A DNA stretch of 34,549 nucleotides from Isosphaera sp. (GTDB lineage Bacteria > Planctomycetota > Phycisphaerae > Phycisphaerales > UBA1924): NCBI GenBank assembly GCA_013822085.1, contig PNJV01000025.1, positions 1-34,549 of the forward strand, given 5' to 3'. The position numbers were made by a program, and so were the translations under genes. Positions 25,009-32,636 of this stretch are shown one piece after another; positions within the stretch are counted from its first letter, which is position 1, and each line of letters begins with the position of its first letter. The notes under the pieces are model-generated. The model was not told the DNA's origin and did not search any database. It saw only the letters and a program-made list of their open reading frames with translations.

Positions 25009-25179
25009 ACCGCCGCGCACTCGCCCTCTTGCGCGCTGCCCCACTCCCACGCGCACCGCGCATATTCAGAGATCCCGCCGACGCCTTCCCGTCGGCCCGC
25101 AGCAGCGAGCGCCGCGCCGCGACCGGACCTTTTCATGCACGAGAGGGCGCAGGGGGTGGCGCGAGACGGCGCGGGCCAA

Positions 25180-25225
25180 GGGATGGGAGGAGGGGGTGGG
25201 GAGTGGGGGGTGGGGGGTGCTGGGG
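25180..25225 (+). repeat. G-run tract covering the lipA promoter region
   Basis: Six runs of three to six G and one GG on the plus strand with one- to three-base spacers, ending 7 bases before the lipA -10 box and thus replacing any -35 element. This is the only tract on the plus strand, and lipA is the only one of the six genes on that strand. Confidence 0.62.
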
Positions 25226-25232
25226 CGCGGGC

Positions 25233-25238
25233 TATTGT
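25233..25238 (+). promoter_or_regulatory. TATTGT box 5 nt before the lipA start
   Basis: TANNNT hexamer with a 5-base spacer (CGGTT) to the ATG at 25244. There is no Shine-Dalgarno between them, so the message is probably leaderless. Confidence 0.48.
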
Positions 25239-25243
25239 CGGTT

Positions 25244-26371
25244 ATGGATCAGCACGGGGCGAGCGCGGGCGCGCCGGCGGCGGGGCCGGGATCAACGGAA
25301 GCTCCGGCGTCGCCAAACGCCGCGTTGGCCAGCCCAGCGGCCTTGGCCCACACCCTGAGCCGCCACCCGAGGCCGCTCGGCGGCGACCCGCTTCGGCGCA
25401 TGGACGCCCCGCTGGTCTCCCTCTCGGGGATGGTGATCAACAACGCCGGCCCGGCCGAGCAGCTCGCGCCCAAGCGCAAGCCGCCGTGGCTCAAGGCGCG
25501 CGTGCCCGGCGGGCCCGGCTACGAGCGCCTGCGCGGCATCATGGACGAGCACGGCCTGCACACGGTCTGCCAGGAGGCCGGCTGCCCGAACATGGGCGAG
25601 TGCTGGGCCCGCGGCGTGGCCACGATCATGATCCTGGGCGACACCTGCACCCGGGCCTGCGGCTTTTGCAACGTCAAGACCGGCCGGCCCGCCGCCGTGG
25701 ACCGCGACGAGCCGCGCCGCGTCGCCCAGAGCCTGCAACTGATGGGCCTCAAGCACGTGGTGATCACGTCGGTCAATCGCGACGAGCTGCCCGACGGCGG
25801 CGCGGCGATCTGGGCCGAGACCATCGCCCGGGCGCGGGCGGCCTGCCCGGCGATGTCCATCGAGGTCCTGATCCCCGACTTTGAGGGCCAGGCGGCGGCG
25901 CTCCAGATGGTCATCGACGCCGGCCCGCACATCATCAACCACAACCTCGAGACGGTGCGCCGGATGTACCCCGCGGTGCGGCCCTCGGCCAAGTTCGACC
26001 GCTCGGTGGAGCTCCTCCGCCGGGTCAAAGAGGCCGGCGGCGTGGCCAAGACGGGCATCATGGTGGGCATCGGCGAGCGCGACGAGGAGGTCATCGAGCT
26101 CATGGACCGGGTGCAGGCCCAGACGCGCCCGCGCCGGGCCGGGCCGGCCGGCGACGGCTGCGACATCCTGACCATCGGCCAGTACCTCCAGCCCACGCGC
26201 AACCACCTGCCCGTGGACCGCTTCGTGACGCCCGAGCGCTTCGCCTGGTTCCGCCAACAAGGCCTGGCGCTGGGGTTCAAGGTCGTCGAGAGCGGGCCGA
26301 TGGTCCGCAGCAGCTACCACGCCGACCACCAGGCCGACGTGCTCACGGACATCCTCTCGGCCCGGGCCTGA
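25244..26371 (+). CDS. lipA: Lipoyl synthase
   Basis: A 375-residue radical-SAM enzyme that inserts two sulfurs into protein-bound octanoyl groups to make lipoyl cofactor for 2-oxoacid dehydrogenases and the glycine cleavage system. Both iron-sulfur sites are present: auxiliary cluster C109-x4-C114-x5-C120 (CQEAGCPNMGEC) and radical-SAM C135-x3-C139-x2-C142 (CTRACGFC). The closing RSSYHA supplies the family's C-terminal Ser ligand. About 60 extra N-terminal residues, Ala/Pro-rich, precede the conserved part. The start at MDQHG is supported by the TATTGT box 5 bases upstream; an ATG at 25400 is a shorter option. guaB follows in the same direction after 115 bases with its own start signal. No lipB is present in the window. 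Confidence 0.95.
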   Translation: MDQHGASAGAPAAGPGSTEAPASPNAALASPAALAHTLSRHPRPLGGDPLRRMDAPLVSLSGMVINNAGPAEQLAPKRKPPWLKARVPGGPGYERLRGIMDEHGLHTVCQEAGCPNMGECWARGVATIMILGDTCTRACGFCNVKTGRPAAVDRDEPRRVAQSLQLMGLKHVVITSVNRDELPDGGAAIWAETIARARAACPAMSIEVLIPDFEGQAAALQMVIDAGPHIINHNLETVRRMYPAVRPSAKFDRSVELLRRVKEAGGVAKTGIMVGIGERDEEVIELMDRVQAQTRPRRAGPAGDGCDILTIGQYLQPTRNHLPVDRFVTPERFAWFRQQGLALGFKVVESGPMVRSSYHADHQADVLTDILSARA

Positions 26372-26416
26372 CGCGCGCGGGGGGGGAGGGCCGCACCGCG
26401 ATGGCCCCCGCCAAGG

Positions 26417-26446
26417 GCCGCCGGCGGTGTCGCTTGCCGCCGGCGG
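26417..26446 (+). terminator. Hairpin between lipA and guaB
   Basis: GCCGCCGGCGG occurs twice (26417-26427 and 26436-26446). As CCGCCGGCGG is its own complement, the copies form a 10-bp stem with a 9-base loop. It lies after lipA and before the guaB -10 box, a fitting place for a terminator, but no T-run follows. Confidence 0.45.
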
Positions 26447-26475
26447 ACGCTTTGGACGCGCGCCGGGGCAACCTC

Positions 26476-26481
26476 TACTGT
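26476..26481 (+). promoter_or_regulatory. TACTGT box 5 nt before the guaB start
   Basis: TANNNT hexamer with a 5-base spacer (TCTCC) to the ATG at 26487. A -35-like TTGGAC lies 18 bases upstream (26452-26457). No Shine-Dalgarno is present. Confidence 0.48.
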
Positions 26482-26486
26482 TCTCC

Positions 26487-28118
26487 ATGGCAGCCCACCC
26501 CGCGACGGACCACGCCCCGAGCACGCCCAACTCAGCTGCGCCAAGCCCCGACGCCCCCACCACGACCCCGGGCGGGGCGCGTGCCCCAGCCGAGGCGCCG
26601 TGGCAGCGCGACCGGGCCATCGCCGCCGCCGAGCGGGTGGTGGTCGACGGCATCACCTTCGACGACGTGCTGCTGATCCCGCGCTACTCGGCGGTGGTCC
26701 CCACGCAGGTGGACACCACGACGAGCCTGACGCGCTCGATCCGCCTGAACATCCCGCTGGTCTCGGCCCCGATGGACACCGTGACCGAGAGCGCCCTGGC
26801 CATCGCCCTGGCCCAGGAGGGCGGCATCGGGATCATCCACCGCAACATGCCCGCCGAGGCCCAGGCCCGCGAGGTGAGCAAGGTCAAGCGCTCGGCCAAC
26901 GGCGTCATCCGCGACCCGATCACGCTGGCGCCGCAGGACACGATCGGCCGCGTGCGGCAGCTCATGAGCCAGCACCACGTCTCGGGGTTCCCCGTCACCG
27001 AGGGTGGCCGGCCCCGGGGCCGGGTGCTGGGCATCATCACCCGGCGGGACCTCAAGTTCGTCGAGGACCCGGCCGTGCGCGTGGCCGAGGTGATGACCGA
27101 CACCGGGCTGATCACCGCGCCCCCGACCACCACGCTGGACCAGGCCCAGGTGATCCTCAACAAGAACAAGGTCGAGAAGCTGCTGCTCGTCGACGGGGCC
27201 ATGGGCCTGTGCGGCATGGTCACGATGAAGGACATCGACCGCCTGAGCCAGTTCCCCCGGGCCTGCGCCGACGGCCGCGGGCGCCTGCGCTGCGGCGGGG
27301 CCGTGGGCGTGGACCAGTACGACCGCGCCGAGGCCCTGGTGGCCGCCGAGGCCGACGTGCTGGTCGTGGACACCAGCCACGGCCACAGCGAGAACGTCCT
27401 GCGCACCGTGCGCACGCTCAAGTCGCGCTTCGGCATCGAGGTGATCGCCGGCAACGTGGCCACCCCCGAGGGGGCGCTGGCGCTGGCCGACGCCGGCGCC
27501 GACGCCGTCAAGGTCGGCATCGGGCCCGGCTCGATCTGCACCACGCGCGTGGTGACGGGCGTGGGCTTCCCGCAGCTCTCGGCCGTGATGCACGTGGCCG
27601 AGGCCATGGCCCGCAGCGCCGCCGGCGTGCCCGTCATCGCCGACGGCGGCGTCCGCCAGTCGGGGGACATCGCCAAGGCCATCGGCGGGGGCGCAGCCGC
27701 CGTGATGATGGGCTCGATGTTCGCCGGCCTCGAAGAGAGCCCCGGCGAGATGGTCATCCGCGGCGGCCGCCGGTACAAGGCCTACCGCGGCATGGGCTCG
27801 GAGGGGGCGATGAACTCGGGCTCCTCCGACCGCTACGGGCAGCAGGACGCGCGCGAGAAACGCATCAAGTTCGTCCCCGAGGGCGTCGAGGGGCTGGTGG
27901 CCTACAAGGGCACGCTGGCCGAGTTCGCCTACCAGATGGTCGGGGGCCTGCGCGCGGCCATGGGCTACCTCGGCTGCGCCGACCTGCGCCAGCTCCGCGC
28001 CGAGGCCCGCTTCTGCCGGATCTCCGCCGCCACGATCATCGAGAACCACCCCCACGACATCCGCCTGACCAAGGAATCGCCCAACTACTTCTCCAGCGCA
28101 GCCCGAGAGGGCGAGTGA
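26487..28118 (+). CDS. guaB: Inosine-5'-monophosphate dehydrogenase
   Basis: A 543-residue cytoplasmic enzyme that oxidises IMP to XMP with NAD+, the committed step to guanine nucleotides. It shows ITFDDVLLIPRYS at the start of the barrel, two CBS domains (about 135-255) inserted in the barrel, the catalytic loop GPGSICTTRVVTG with Cys351, and the flap region YRGMGSEGAM. About 50 N-terminal residues, Pro/Ala/Thr-rich, are extra compared with the usual length near 490. The start is chosen by the ATG with TACTGT exactly 5 bases upstream. The gene ends convergent to trxB, the two stop codons being 22 bases apart. Confidence 0.96.
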   Translation: MAAHPATDHAPSTPNSAAPSPDAPTTTPGGARAPAEAPWQRDRAIAAAERVVVDGITFDDVLLIPRYSAVVPTQVDTTTSLTRSIRLNIPLVSAPMDTVTESALAIALAQEGGIGIIHRNMPAEAQAREVSKVKRSANGVIRDPITLAPQDTIGRVRQLMSQHHVSGFPVTEGGRPRGRVLGIITRRDLKFVEDPAVRVAEVMTDTGLITAPPTTTLDQAQVILNKNKVEKLLLVDGAMGLCGMVTMKDIDRLSQFPRACADGRGRLRCGGAVGVDQYDRAEALVAAEADVLVVDTSHGHSENVLRTVRTLKSRFGIEVIAGNVATPEGALALADAGADAVKVGIGPGSICTTRVVTGVGFPQLSAVMHVAEAMARSAAGVPVIADGGVRQSGDIAKAIGGGAAAVMMGSMFAGLEESPGEMVIRGGRRYKAYRGMGSEGAMNSGSSDRYGQQDAREKRIKFVPEGVEGLVAYKGTLAEFAYQMVGGLRAAMGYLGCADLRQLRAEARFCRISAATIIENHPHDIRLTKESPNYFSSAAREGE

Positions 28119-28143
28119 GCGCCCCGGGCCGGGCGGCGGCTCA
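28116..28143. terminator. Stop-to-stop hairpin between guaB and trxB
   Basis: TGAGC (28116-28120) pairs with GCTCA (28139-28143), extended by GCC with GGC around one unpaired G. Both stop codons lie in the stem. It has the same 28-base length and the same outer bases as the element at 2737-2764. Confidence 0.4.
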
Positions 28144-29136
28144 GTGCACGCCCTGGGCGGCCAGCCAGCGCTCGGCGTCGAGCGCCGCGACGCACCCCAT
28201 GCCCGCGGCCGTCACGGCCTGGCGGTAGGCCGCGTCGGCCACGTCCCCAGCGGCAAAGACGCCCGGCAGGTTGGTGTACGAGTTGCGGTGGGCCAGGTCG
28301 ATGTACCCGGCCTGGTTGAAGCGCAGCCCCGAGCCCTCCAGGAAGCGCGTGGTGGGCGTGTGCCCGATGGCCACGAACAGGCCGCGGCACTCGAAGGTGG
28401 ACCGCTGCTTGGTCAGCGTGTCCTCCAGGAGCAGGCCGGAGATGGTCTCCTGGCCCAGGACGTCGACGACGACCTTGTTCCAGAGCACCCGGGCGTTGGG
28501 GCGCGAGAGGAACCGCTGCTGCATGATCTTGCTGGCGCGGAGCGCGTCCCGGCGGTTGATGACGACGACCTCTTTGCCGTACTTGGTCAGGTACGTCGCT
28601 TCTTCCATGGCGGTGTCGCCGCCGCCGACGACGGCCAGGACCTGATCGCGGAAGGCCGGCAGGGCGCCGTCGCACACGGCGCAGGCCGAGACGCCGCCGC
28701 CGGAGCGCGCCAGGCGCATCTCGTTGGGCAGGCCCAGCCAGTTGGCCGCGGCCCCGCTGGCGACGATCACCGCGTGCGCCTTGATGGCCCGGCCGCCGGA
28801 GGTGTGCAGCGTGTGCGGCCGCGTGGCCGGCTCGCTGGAGAACTCCACACGTGTGATGTCCTCCTGGACGACCTTGGTGCCGAAGCGCTCGGCCTGGGCC
28901 TGGAACGAGTGCATCATCTCAGGGCCCGTCACGCCCTTGGGGAACCCCGGGTAGTTCTCGACCTCCGTGGTGAGCATGAGCTGCCCGCCGGGGAGGATCG
29001 GCCCCGGGTCCTGCTTGGGCACGCCGACGTAGACCACCGGGTCCAGCGCAGCCCGGGCGGCGTAGATGGCGGCGGTCCAGCCGGCGGGGCCGGAACCGAT
29101 GATGACCAGCTTGTGGGTGTCGTGGTGTGCGCTCAT
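28141..29136 (-). CDS. trxB: Thioredoxin reductase
   Basis: A 331-residue flavoprotein that passes electrons from NADPH through FAD and a redox disulfide to thioredoxin. It has the FAD-binding IIGSGPAGWTAAIYAARA (12-29), the redox pair CAVC (Cys152, Cys155), NADPH-binding VVGGGDTAMEEA (169-180) with INRRDALRAS, and the second FAD motif GVFAAGDVAD near the C-terminus. Length and layout are those of the low-molecular-weight bacterial class. The ATG at 29136 lacks an obvious Shine-Dalgarno and has no TANNNT box at 5 bases. It follows the secreted protein gene by about 84 bases. Confidence 0.95.
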   Translation of the reverse strand: MSAHHDTHKLVIIGSGPAGWTAAIYAARAALDPVVYVGVPKQDPGPILPGGQLMLTTEVENYPGFPKGVTGPEMMHSFQAQAERFGTKVVQEDITRVEFSSEPATRPHTLHTSGGRAIKAHAVIVASGAAANWLGLPNEMRLARSGGGVSACAVCDGALPAFRDQVLAVVGGGDTAMEEATYLTKYGKEVVVINRRDALRASKIMQQRFLSRPNARVLWNKVVVDVLGQETISGLLLEDTLTKQRSTFECRGLFVAIGHTPTTRFLEGSGLRFNQAGYIDLAHRNSYTNLPGVFAAGDVADAAYRQAVTAAGMGCVAALDAERWLAAQGVH

Positions 29137-29220
29137 GAGTGTGATCGGTGGTCCGGGCGCGGCGGTGGTCTCCGCGCGGGGTGCGTGTGCTGTGGTTGGT
29201 CGCGGCCGGGATCCCTGCGC

Positions 29221-30798
29221 TTACCGCAGCTGGCCGCTATCCCGCAAGTGCTGGCGGATCAGCGACAACACCGGGGGGTGGATAAGGTAATCACCCTCCA
29301 CCCCGGGCTGACCCTGCGTCGCGCGGCTGCCGCCGTGGCGGATGTTGTCAGGGCCCGCGGAATAGAGGGTATAGCCGACGTTGACCAGCGGGGCAGCGAA
29401 ATCGGCCACGCCCTTGGGAGCGAAGCGGCCCAGCGCCGAGCTCGGGCTCAGCTGGACCTCGGCGCCGGCGACATAGACGCCGTCGCGCCCGCGGTCGTAC
29501 TCGAGCGGCCTGGGGTTTGCGCTGCGGTCGAGCGGGTCGCGGTCGATGGCGCGGATGAACGTCGGGGAGGTGGCGTCGAGGATGGGCGGGTAGGTGCGGT
29601 GGCGCGCAAAGAACCCGCCGACGGCAAAGACCGTCCGGGCCCCGATCAGCTCGACGACGACGCGCTGGCGCAGGTCAAAGAGCACCTCCGCGGCGGGGAC
29701 CACCGCGTCGATGATCGGGAAGCGGGCGCGGTCGAGGCTCTGGGACTCGAGCGCCACGTCGGTGCGGGGCAGCTCGCCGCGGGCGGAGAAGGCCCAGCGC
29801 AGCTTCCAGTCATCGGCGATGCCCTTGACCTTGTCCAGCGTGCCCGCGCGGTCGGCCTGGGCGTCGGCCAGGGCCTGCCACTTGGCCTGCTCGCTAAAGG
29901 CGCGCAGCGGGCGCGTGCTCGCCGCCACCCGGCTCAGCTCGATGGCGAAGGTCTCGCGGCTGGGCCGGCCCGCCGAGTCGAAGGCGCGGTCGACGATCTG
30001 CCGCGCCGCGGCCAGCTCGCCCACGGGCAGGGCGATGCGGTCGATCGCCATGAACCCGCCGTTGGCCAGGCGCGCGGCCGTCTCGCGGTGGAACTCCGGC
30101 GTGAGCTTGGGCGCCTCGCTGCGGGCGTCGAGGTACTGCACGTCGATCAGCCGGCCCAGGCCGGCAAGGACGGCGCGGTAGCCCAGCTCGTGCTCCGGGT
30201 AGTAGGCCCGGTCCAGGAGCTGCCTGGCCAGGATCATCGAGCGGATCACCAGCTCGGCGGCCTTCTGGGGCTCGTCCTGGGCCATCAGCCGCGTGACCTC
30301 CACGTGCAGCAGGTCAAAGAGCGTGCCCATCCGGTCGAGGTAGCCAAAGCGGGCCGCGGCGAGCAGCGGCGGATCGCCCAGGTCCACGTACAGGCCATCG
30401 ATCACCCGCTCGGGCTCGACCTCGTCGGCGCCGTAGCGAAGGGCAAAGACGAACGCGGTGCGCCAGTTGTCCACCGCCGTGACCTTCATCACCGCGTCGA
30501 TGGCCTCGCGCTGGGGCTGGCCCTGGGCCCAGGCGCTCAGGGCGGCAAACGAGGGCGCGTCGGCTGGGATCACCAGGGCCGACTGCTGGCCGAGGATCGG
30601 CGGGGGCGCCTCGAGCTTGGACATCGCCGGCAGGAGCACCGTGTCCGAGCGGCGGGCGTCGGGGATGAGCCCAAAGAGCGACTGGTTGAGCGCCTGGACC
30701 GGGTTCTGCTGGGCCAGCGCCGCGCTGGGCGCAGCGGCGAGGCTCCCCAGCGCCAGGAGCGCACTTGCCACGAGCGAGGCGAACGGGCGTGATCGCAT
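29221..30798 (-). CDS. Secreted protein of unknown function with pseudopilin-like C-terminus
   Basis: A 525-residue protein with a clear signal peptide (cleavage likely after A-L-A, residue 29). The main body (about 35-360) is helical and unfamiliar, with ERVIDGLYVDLGDPPLL and LILARQLL-type segments. The C-terminal part (about 385-525) has RHRTYPPILD, PLEYDRGRDG and TLYSAGPDN (Tyr479). This resembles the Y-P-x-x-L, D-P, P-L-x-Y and LYS-x-G-x-D pattern at the ends of type II secretion pseudopilins and of many planctomycete secreted proteins. No function can be assigned. The ATG at 30798 has GGAG 5 bases upstream. It lies 96 bases after alr and before trxB on the same strand. Confidence 0.75.
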   Translation of the reverse strand: MRSRPFASLVASALLALGSLAAAPSAALAQQNPVQALNQSLFGLIPDARRSDTVLLPAMSKLEAPPPILGQQSALVIPADAPSFAALSAWAQGQPQREAIDAVMKVTAVDNWRTAFVFALRYGADEVEPERVIDGLYVDLGDPPLLAAARFGYLDRMGTLFDLLHVEVTRLMAQDEPQKAAELVIRSMILARQLLDRAYYPEHELGYRAVLAGLGRLIDVQYLDARSEAPKLTPEFHRETAARLANGGFMAIDRIALPVGELAAARQIVDRAFDSAGRPSRETFAIELSRVAASTRPLRAFSEQAKWQALADAQADRAGTLDKVKGIADDWKLRWAFSARGELPRTDVALESQSLDRARFPIIDAVVPAAEVLFDLRQRVVVELIGARTVFAVGGFFARHRTYPPILDATSPTFIRAIDRDPLDRSANPRPLEYDRGRDGVYVAGAEVQLSPSSALGRFAPKGVADFAAPLVNVGYTLYSAGPDNIRHGGSRATQGQPGVEGDYLIHPPVLSLIRQHLRDSGQLR

Positions 30799-30894
30799 GG
30801 GGTCTCCGGGTCCTTCTGAGCGGGGCTCAGAGCGAGCACCGCCGTCAAGGGTACCCATGCGGGGGGCCGCCGTGGCGGAGCGAGAGGGCGCGCC

Positions 30895-32415
30895 CTACGA
30901 CCCCACCGCGCGCAGCCGCGAGCCGACCACGGCGTGGGCCGAGCCGGCGCTGGACAGGGCCGCGATCGTGCCCGCCGCGTGCGAGGCGGCCGCCACGCTG
31001 TGGATGCTGCCGGCGATGAGCGCCTCGGGGGCCCGCTGGTGCGGCTCGGGCGTGGCGCCCTGGGGCAGGGGCGACGGCTCGTCGGCCGAGGAGATGTAGA
31101 CACGCTCGGCGTCGGGGCGGAGCCGGCAGAGGAGCTCGTGGGTGATGGTGCCGGCCAGGCGGGCCATGGTCGGCAGGTGGTTGGCCGAGCCGGGGTCGCG
31201 CCCGATGAGCTCGATCTCGGCGCCGACGACGGCGGCGTGCTCGGGCACGTCGGTCAGGTCGATGACGATCTGGTCCATCGAGACCCGGCCGACAACCGGG
31301 GCCCACCACGTGGGCAGGGGCTGGCGCGCGGCGTCCTCGTTGGGCGCCATCGTGCGCCTGCGGTCCCACATGAGGCTGGTGATGCGGACCATGCCCTTGT
31401 TGGACAGCGCCAGCGGGTAGCCGTCGGCGTAGCCCACCGGCACGATGCCCAGCCGAGAGGCCCTCCGGGCGAACCACGTCCGGGCGTACCCCGCCGGCCA
31501 CCCCGGCGGCACGCGGTGGATGTGCACCACGTGGGAGGTCCAGCGCATCACCGGCGTCAGGGCCGCGGCGTGGGCGGCCAGGGCCGGCTCGGGCTGGTGC
31601 GCCTCGTGACCGCCCGGCGCGCCGCCCAGCGAGCCGGCGGCGTGATCGCCAAAGCCGTAGAGGCCCTCGCCGACGCGGACCATCGAGCCGTGCAGGGCCG
31701 GGTCGAGGAACGCGGCGGCGGTGTTGGCCAGGTGCAGCAGCGGGGCGGGGTGGCCCCGCAAGGCCAGGCGCCCAAGGGCCGGCCTGACCGTGCCGACCCA
31801 GGCACGAAAGAGCGACGTCTGCTCGCGCGTGAAGGCCTCGTCGTGGCGCGGCGAGGAGAGGTGGGTCATAAGCCCGGCCAGCCGGAGCCGGGGGTGGGAG
31901 GCGGCCAGCTCGACCAGCTCGGCGGCCTCGTCGGGCAGGCACCCGCCGCGGGACATGCCGGTGTCCAGCTGGACGTGGACCGGGAAGCTCACGCCCAGGT
32001 GGTTGGCCGTGGCGATGAGCTGGGCGGCCTGGCGGCGCGAGTGCAGCGTGGCGTGGAGCCGCCCCGAGACGGCCAGGCGGTACATGGCGTCGCTGCGGTC
32101 GAAGTGCTCCACGGGCATGAGCACCAAGACCGGGGTGCGGATGGGCATGTCGGCCAGGACGCGGGCCTCGGCCAGGTCGTAGACGGCCAGCATCTCGGCG
32201 CCCAGGGCCGCCAGGCGCTTGGCGATGCGGGCCACGCCCAGGCCGTAGGCGTTCTGCTTGACGATGGCGCACAGGTGCGTGCGCGCCCTGGCCGGGGCAG
32301 GTGCGACCGCCGGCGCGTGCGCCGCGCCCGGAGGCAGGCCGTCCAGGGCGGCCCGGACCAGGCGGTAGTTGTGGTCCACGGCCGACAGGTCGATCTCGAT
32401 TCGGCAGGTGCTCAC
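30895..32415 (-). CDS. alr: Alanine racemase
   Basis: A 506-residue PLP enzyme converting L-alanine to D-alanine for peptidoglycan, which implies a peptidoglycan-containing cell wall. CAIVKQNAYGLG gives the PLP lysine (Lys53), in place of the usual V-K-A-D/N-A-Y-G-H-G. Other motifs are HLSSPRHDEAFTREQ, PVGYADGYPLALSNKG with the second catalytic base Tyr329, and GRVSMDQIVIDLTDV. It is over 100 residues longer than most Alr because of Gly/Ala/His-rich inserts (about 28-45 and 265-285) and a C-terminal tail of some 65 residues beyond the fold's usual end. The start is GTG at 32415 with GGAG 5 bases upstream. It is divergent from the helicase gene. Confidence 0.92.
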   Translation of the reverse strand: MSTCRIEIDLSAVDHNYRLVRAALDGLPPGAAHAPAVAPAPARARTHLCAIVKQNAYGLGVARIAKRLAALGAEMLAVYDLAEARVLADMPIRTPVLVLMPVEHFDRSDAMYRLAVSGRLHATLHSRRQAAQLIATANHLGVSFPVHVQLDTGMSRGGCLPDEAAELVELAASHPRLRLAGLMTHLSSPRHDEAFTREQTSLFRAWVGTVRPALGRLALRGHPAPLLHLANTAAAFLDPALHGSMVRVGEGLYGFGDHAAGSLGGAPGGHEAHQPEPALAAHAAALTPVMRWTSHVVHIHRVPPGWPAGYARTWFARRASRLGIVPVGYADGYPLALSNKGMVRITSLMWDRRRTMAPNEDAARQPLPTWWAPVVGRVSMDQIVIDLTDVPEHAAVVGAEIELIGRDPGSANHLPTMARLAGTITHELLCRLRPDAERVYISSADEPSPLPQGATPEPHQRAPEALIAGSIHSVAAASHAAGTIAALSSAGSAHAVVGSRLRAVGS

Positions 32416-32456
32416 GAGCGCTCCGGGGGCAACGGGAGGGGGCAAATCGCGGACGT

Positions 32457-32468
32457 GTCGATATCGAC
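32457..32468. promoter_or_regulatory. 12-bp perfect palindrome between alr and the helicase gene
   Basis: GTCGATATCGAC is perfectly self-complementary and has an AT-containing core in the divergent region, 42 bases before the alr start and just upstream of a plus-strand TACGAT (32482-32487), a possible -10 box of the helicase gene. It could be an operator; a palindrome of this size can also arise by chance. Confidence 0.25.
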
Positions 32469-32636
32469 GGGCCGGGGCATCTACGATCATCTTTCGCGCA
32501 CGGCTGCGCGAGAGCGAGCCGGGCCCGCGCGTGGACGCGGGCTCACACATCAGGGCGGGCCGTCGCGGCGGACGCGCGGCACGCACGGGGCCCCCACGAT
32601 CGGGGCCGATTTTCATCAAAGGCGGCACACACACGC

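Larger units (their letters stand above)
24834..25243. other. 410-base divergent region between the Wza-like gene and lipA
   Basis: No coding sequence is supported. It holds an AT-rich island (24886-24901) that may contain the wza promoter, a C-run block on the plus strand facing wza, a G-run block on the plus strand facing lipA, and the lipA -10 box. The base skew flips in the middle, so each half is G-rich on the strand of the gene it precedes. Confidence 0.65.

Noticed and set aside
28144-30792. An 882-codon plus-strand open frame opposite trxB and the secreted protein gene
   Set aside because: No domain, shadow-type composition, and trxB on the other strand is unambiguous.
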